Origin: Arenimonas malthae CC-JY-1
GTDB lineage: Bacteria > Pseudomonadota > Gammaproteobacteria > Xanthomonadales > Xanthomonadaceae
Assembly: GCF_000747075.1 (NCBI RefSeq)
Contig: NZ_AVCH01000161.1
Coordinates: 1 to 64,000 of the forward strand
Reading direction: 5' to 3'
DNA length: 64,000 nucleotides
In this document: positions 61,327 to 64,000 of the stretch, one piece after another
Layout of the letters: each line of letters begins with the position of its first letter
Position numbering within the stretch: the first letter of the stretch is position 1
Program-made: the position numbers and the translations under genes
The notes under the pieces: model-generated
What the model was told of the DNA's origin: nothing
Seen by the model: only the letters and a program-made list of their open reading frames with translations
Databases searched by the model: none

Positions 61327-62018
61327 TCCGACTCACCGGCATCGTCAAGCGCTACCTGATGGGCGAGGAGGAAGTGCTCGCCCTCAACGGCGTCGACCTG
61401 TTCATCGACCGCAACGAGTACGTGGCCCTGATCGGCCCCTCGGGCTCGGGCAAGTCCACGCTGATGAACCTGATCGGCTGCCTGGACACGCCCAGCGAGG
61501 GAACCTACGTGCTCAACGGCCGCGACACCTCGCAGCTCACCGACGACGAGCTGGCGCACGTGCGCAACAAGGAAATCGGCTTCGTGTTCCAGTCCTTCCA
61601 CCTGCTGCCGCGCATGACCGTGCTCGAGAACGTGATGCAGCCGCTGGTCTACCGCGGCATGCCGCGCGCCGAACGCAAGGCGCTGGCGACCCGCGCGCTG
61701 GAGCAGGTGGGCCTGGGCAGCCGCCTGGGCCACCGCCCGAACCAGCTCTCCGGCGGCCAGCGCCAGCGCGTGGCCGTGGCGCGCGCGCTGGTGGGCAAGC
61801 CCTCGATCCTGCTGGCCGACGAGCCCACCGGCAACCTCGATTCCAGGACCTCGGCCGAGATCATGGCCCTGTTCGACGAACTCCACCGATCCGGCCAGAC
61901 CGTCGTGGTGGTGACGCACGAACCCGACATCGCCGCGCACTGCCGGCGCACCATCCGCGTCAGCGACGGCAAGGTCGTCGAGGACACCCTGAACCCCGCC
62001 CGCGCGCAGGTGGCCTGA
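61323..62018 (+). CDS. ABC transporter ATP-binding protein (MacB/LolD type)
   Basis: This 231-residue ATPase has Walker A GPSGSGKS at 38-45, the signature LSGGQ at 142-146, Walker [13 protein letters not shown] (Asp166, Glu167) and the switch His in VVVTHEP. It powers the adjacent permease. Unlike MacB it is a separate subunit, as in the LolD/YvrO-type exporters. The gene overlaps the adaptor by four bases and is separated from the permease by one base. Confidence 0.95.
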   Translation: MIRLTGIVKRYLMGEEEVLALNGVDLFIDRNEYVALIGPSGSGKSTLMNLIGCLDTPSEGTYVLNGRDTSQLTDDELAHVRNKEIGFVFQSFHLLPRMTVLENVMQPLVYRGMPRAERKALATRALEQVGLGSRLGHRPNQLSGGQRQRVAVARALVGKPSILLADEPTGNLDSRTSAEIMALFDELHRSGQTVVVVTHEPDIAAHCRRTIRVSDGKVVEDTLNPARAQVA

Positions 62019-62019
62019 C

Positions 62020-63240
62020 ATGTACGCCTTCCTCGAAGCCTTCCGCGCCGCGCTCACCAGCCTGATGGCGCACCGGATGCGCAGCTTCCTCACCACGCTG
62101 GGCATCCTGATCGGCACCGCCTCGGTGATCGCGGTGGTGTCGCTGGTGCAGGGGTTTTCCGCCTCGATCTCGAGCCAGTTCGCCGACCTCGGCGGCAGCA
62201 CCATGAACCTGCGCGCCGAGAACAACAACGAGAACTTCCGCACCGGCCGCATCAACTTCATCACCTTCAAGGACCTCGACGTGCTGCGCTACCGCGTGCC
62301 GGGCGTGGACCAGGTGACGCCGATGATGCAGGTGGCCGTGGCCGGCACCAGCTACCGCGGCCGCACGTCCAGCCCGCAGGTGCTGGCCACCACGGCCGAA
62401 TTCCAGGCCGTGCGCGGCCGCTATCCGGAGCGCGGCCGTTTCCTGGCGCCCAGCGACGACCAGGGCCGGCGCCGCGTGGTGGTCATCGGCACCCAGGTGA
62501 TCGACGACCTGAAGCTGCCCGAGGACCCGGTGGGCGAATACATCCGCATCGGCAACGAGTGGTTCAAGGTGGTGGGCGTGATGCAGCGCCAGGGCGAGCT
62601 GCTGGGCTTCAGCCAGGACAACTACGTCGTCATTCCCTTCGACGTGGGCCGGGCCATGACCGGCAACAACACCCAGCCATTCATGTCCATTTCCTTCAAC
62701 GTGCCGGACATTTCCCAGGTGGAAGTGGTGCGCGAGCGGGTCAAGCGCGCCATCCGCGCCTCGCGCAAGCTCAAGCCCGGGCAGGACGACGACTTCCGGG
62801 TGGAAGCGGCCGATTCGTTCGTGAAGCAGTTCGAGCAGGTCACCGGCACCGCCACCGCGGTGGTGGCCGGCGTGGTCAGCATTTCGCTGCTGGTCGGCGG
62901 CATCGGCATCATGAACATCATGCTGGTGTCGGTCACCGAGCGCACCCGCGAGATCGGCATCCTCAAGGCCCTGGGCGCCACCCGCCGCGACATCCTGGTG
63001 CAGTTCCTGCTCGAGGCCGGCCTGCTGGCGCTGCTGGGCGGCCTGATCGGCATCGTGCTCGGTTACGCCGCGGGCGTGGGCGTGGCGGCGGTGATCCCGA
63101 ACTTCCCGCCGGCGCAGGTGCCGCTGTGGGTGGTGGCCGCGGCCGCGGGCTTCTCGGCCCTGGTGGGCGTGGTGTTCGGCATCATGCCGGCCTCGAAGGC
63201 GGCCAGCCTGGACCCGATCGAGGCGCTGCGCTACGAGTGA
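62020..63240 (+). CDS. ABC transporter permease (MacB/FtsX type)
   Basis: The 406-residue permease has an N-terminal helix (MRSFLTTLGILIGTASVIAVVSLVQGF), a periplasmic MacB_PCD domain, then three C-terminal helices of the FtsX domain with VSVTERTREIGILKALGATRRDILVQFLLEA. It forms a mechanotransmission-type exporter with the ATPase and adaptor; substrates of such systems include macrolides, lipopeptides and siderophores, and none can be assigned. No outer-membrane channel gene follows. Confidence 0.94.
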   Translation: MYAFLEAFRAALTSLMAHRMRSFLTTLGILIGTASVIAVVSLVQGFSASISSQFADLGGSTMNLRAENNNENFRTGRINFITFKDLDVLRYRVPGVDQVTPMMQVAVAGTSYRGRTSSPQVLATTAEFQAVRGRYPERGRFLAPSDDQGRRRVVVIGTQVIDDLKLPEDPVGEYIRIGNEWFKVVGVMQRQGELLGFSQDNYVVIPFDVGRAMTGNNTQPFMSISFNVPDISQVEVVRERVKRAIRASRKLKPGQDDDFRVEAADSFVKQFEQVTGTATAVVAGVVSISLLVGGIGIMNIMLVSVTERTREIGILKALGATRRDILVQFLLEAGLLALLGGLIGIVLGYAAGVGVAAVIPNFPPAQVPLWVVAAAAGFSALVGVVFGIMPASKAASLDPIEALRYE

Positions 63241-63252
63241 GGCGCGGCGCGC

Positions 63253-64000
63253 TCAGATCGCCGCGCGCGGCGGCCCGTTCGGCTCGATGATGATCTTGCC
63301 GCTGCGGGCGCCGGCGTGCGCGGCGCGCACCGCGTCGGCGACGTGGTCGATGGAATAGTGGTCCTGCACGCGGGCGTGCAGCGTGCCGTCCGCCACCAGC
63401 CCCGCCAGTTCGGCGAACACCGCGCGCCGGCGTTCGGCCGCGGCGCGCTTGTACCACTGCGACAGCCAGAAGCCGCGCAGGGTGAGGTCGTTGAAGACGA
63501 AGTAGCGCGGCGAGATCATGCAGCGTTCGCCGCTCATCGAGCCGTAGTTCACCAGCGTGCCGCCGGCCGCCAGGCAGCGCGCCAGGTGCTCGGTGTGCAC
63601 GCCGCCGACGCAGTCCACGGCCAGCCGCACGTGCACCTCGCCCACGGCGTCGCGCACGCGCTTGGGCAGGTCCTCGGCGTCCACCAGCACGTGTTCGCCG
63701 CCGGCGGCCCAGACCGCCTCGATGGCCGATTCGCGCCGCACCACGTTGATCACGTTGATGCCGCGGCGCTTGGCCAGCTGCGCCAGGTAGCCGCCCACGG
63801 CGGAGTTGGCTGCGTTCTGGATCACCCAGTCGCCGGGCTGAAGCTCCACGAATTCGCTGAGCATCAGCAGCGCCGTGGGCGGGTTCACGGTGAGCATGGA
63901 CAGCTGCACCGGGTCCACGTCGTGCGGCAGTGGCACCAGGGTCTTCACCGGCAGGTGCAGGTGGGTGCTCCAGGTGCCGCAGCCCACCGGCAGCAGCACC
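63253..64000 (-). CDS. MECR-like enoyl/quinone reductase, 5' end outside window
   Basis: The last 249 codons of a zinc-independent medium-chain reductase are present; the N-terminus lies beyond 64000. The part includes the cofactor motif NAANSAVGGYLAQLAKRRG and the middle-domain LAVDCVGGVHTEHLARCLAAGG, then SGKIIIEPNGPPR near the end. It resembles mitochondrial trans-2-enoyl-CoA/ACP reductase and zeta-crystallin-like quinone reductases; these cannot be separated from the visible part. It is convergent with the exporter permease. Confidence 0.85.
   Translation of the reverse strand, partial: VLLPVGCGTWSTHLHLPVKTLVPLPHDVDPVQLSMLTVNPPTALLMLSEFVELQPGDWVIQNAANSAVGGYLAQLAKRRGINVINVVRRESAIEAVWAAGGEHVLVDAEDLPKRVRDAVGEVHVRLAVDCVGGVHTEHLARCLAAGGTLVNYGSMSGERCMISPRYFVFNDLTLRGFWLSQWYKRAAAERRRAVFAELAGLVADGTLHARVQDHYSIDHVADAVRAAHAGARSGKIIIEPNGPPRAAI

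Overview
The window is a chromosomal stretch of very high GC content, dense with genes, and reads as a gammaproteobacterium of the Xanthomonadales (Lysobacteraceae). The main reasons are the gene order yceD-rpmF-fabH-fabD-fabG-acpP-fabF-pabB-pabC-mltG-tmk-holB-pilZ, the fused RlmKL methyltransferase, a DUF2007 'pathogenicity-like' protein, a DUF6491-type lipoprotein and an orphan PotF-like lipoprotein. The genus cannot be fixed from sequence alone. I saw no tRNA, rRNA, CRISPR array, intact insertion sequence or prophage.

Layout. 1-460: 3'-truncated coiled-coil membrane protein on the minus strand. 541-11226: long plus-strand operon for fatty-acid synthesis, folate precursors, peptidoglycan cleavage and replication, starting at a strong sigma70 promoter and ending in pilZ and a hairpin terminator. 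11234-15732: minus-strand genes for an ECF sigma factor fused to a membrane domain, two exported proteins of unknown function, DUF2007, TesB and an AmpD-type amidase. 15771-18921: MOSC protein, YqiA-like hydrolase and RlmKL, overlapping one another. 18931-28556: lipoprotein, phospholipid-methyltransferase-like protein, polyamine-binding lipoprotein, acetyltransferases, two convergent pirins, a histidine phosphatase and Mfd. 28689-35053: a TPR-PAS-PAS-GGDEF cyclase, VOC protein, AidB, a fatty-acid-hydroxylase-family protein and a DUF481 outer-membrane protein.

35085-40215 looks like a self-contained resistance locus. It carries a Cys-containing MarR regulator, an ArsN1-like acetyltransferase, a flavoprotein with a vicinal-cysteine tail, an MFS transporter and a membrane/TPR protein, with two matching inverted-repeat operators. 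41309-47667 is an RND efflux operon (degenerate SDR, adaptor, pump) opposite a LysR gene, with a repeated nine-base motif between and around them. 47912-52577 is an accessory island of visibly lower GC: a TPR protein, a Crp/Fnr regulator, and a 5'-truncated RHS/LysM polymorphic-toxin remnant that keeps its C-terminal toxin domain and a translationally coupled putative immunity gene.

52595-64000 returns to host-like composition: a serine hydrolase, a third pirin coupled to DoxX, a truncated DoxX-like peptide, a Tat-exported dienelactone hydrolase, an ArsR-type regulator facing a double retropepsin-like lipoprotein, a polysaccharide deacetylase, a Yip1 protein with a MacAB-like exporter, and a 5'-truncated enoyl/quinone reductase.

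The best candidates for something undescribed are the MarR/ArsN1/vicinal-Cys flavoprotein locus, the ECF-membrane fusion with its two exported partners, and the orphan toxin-immunity cassette.
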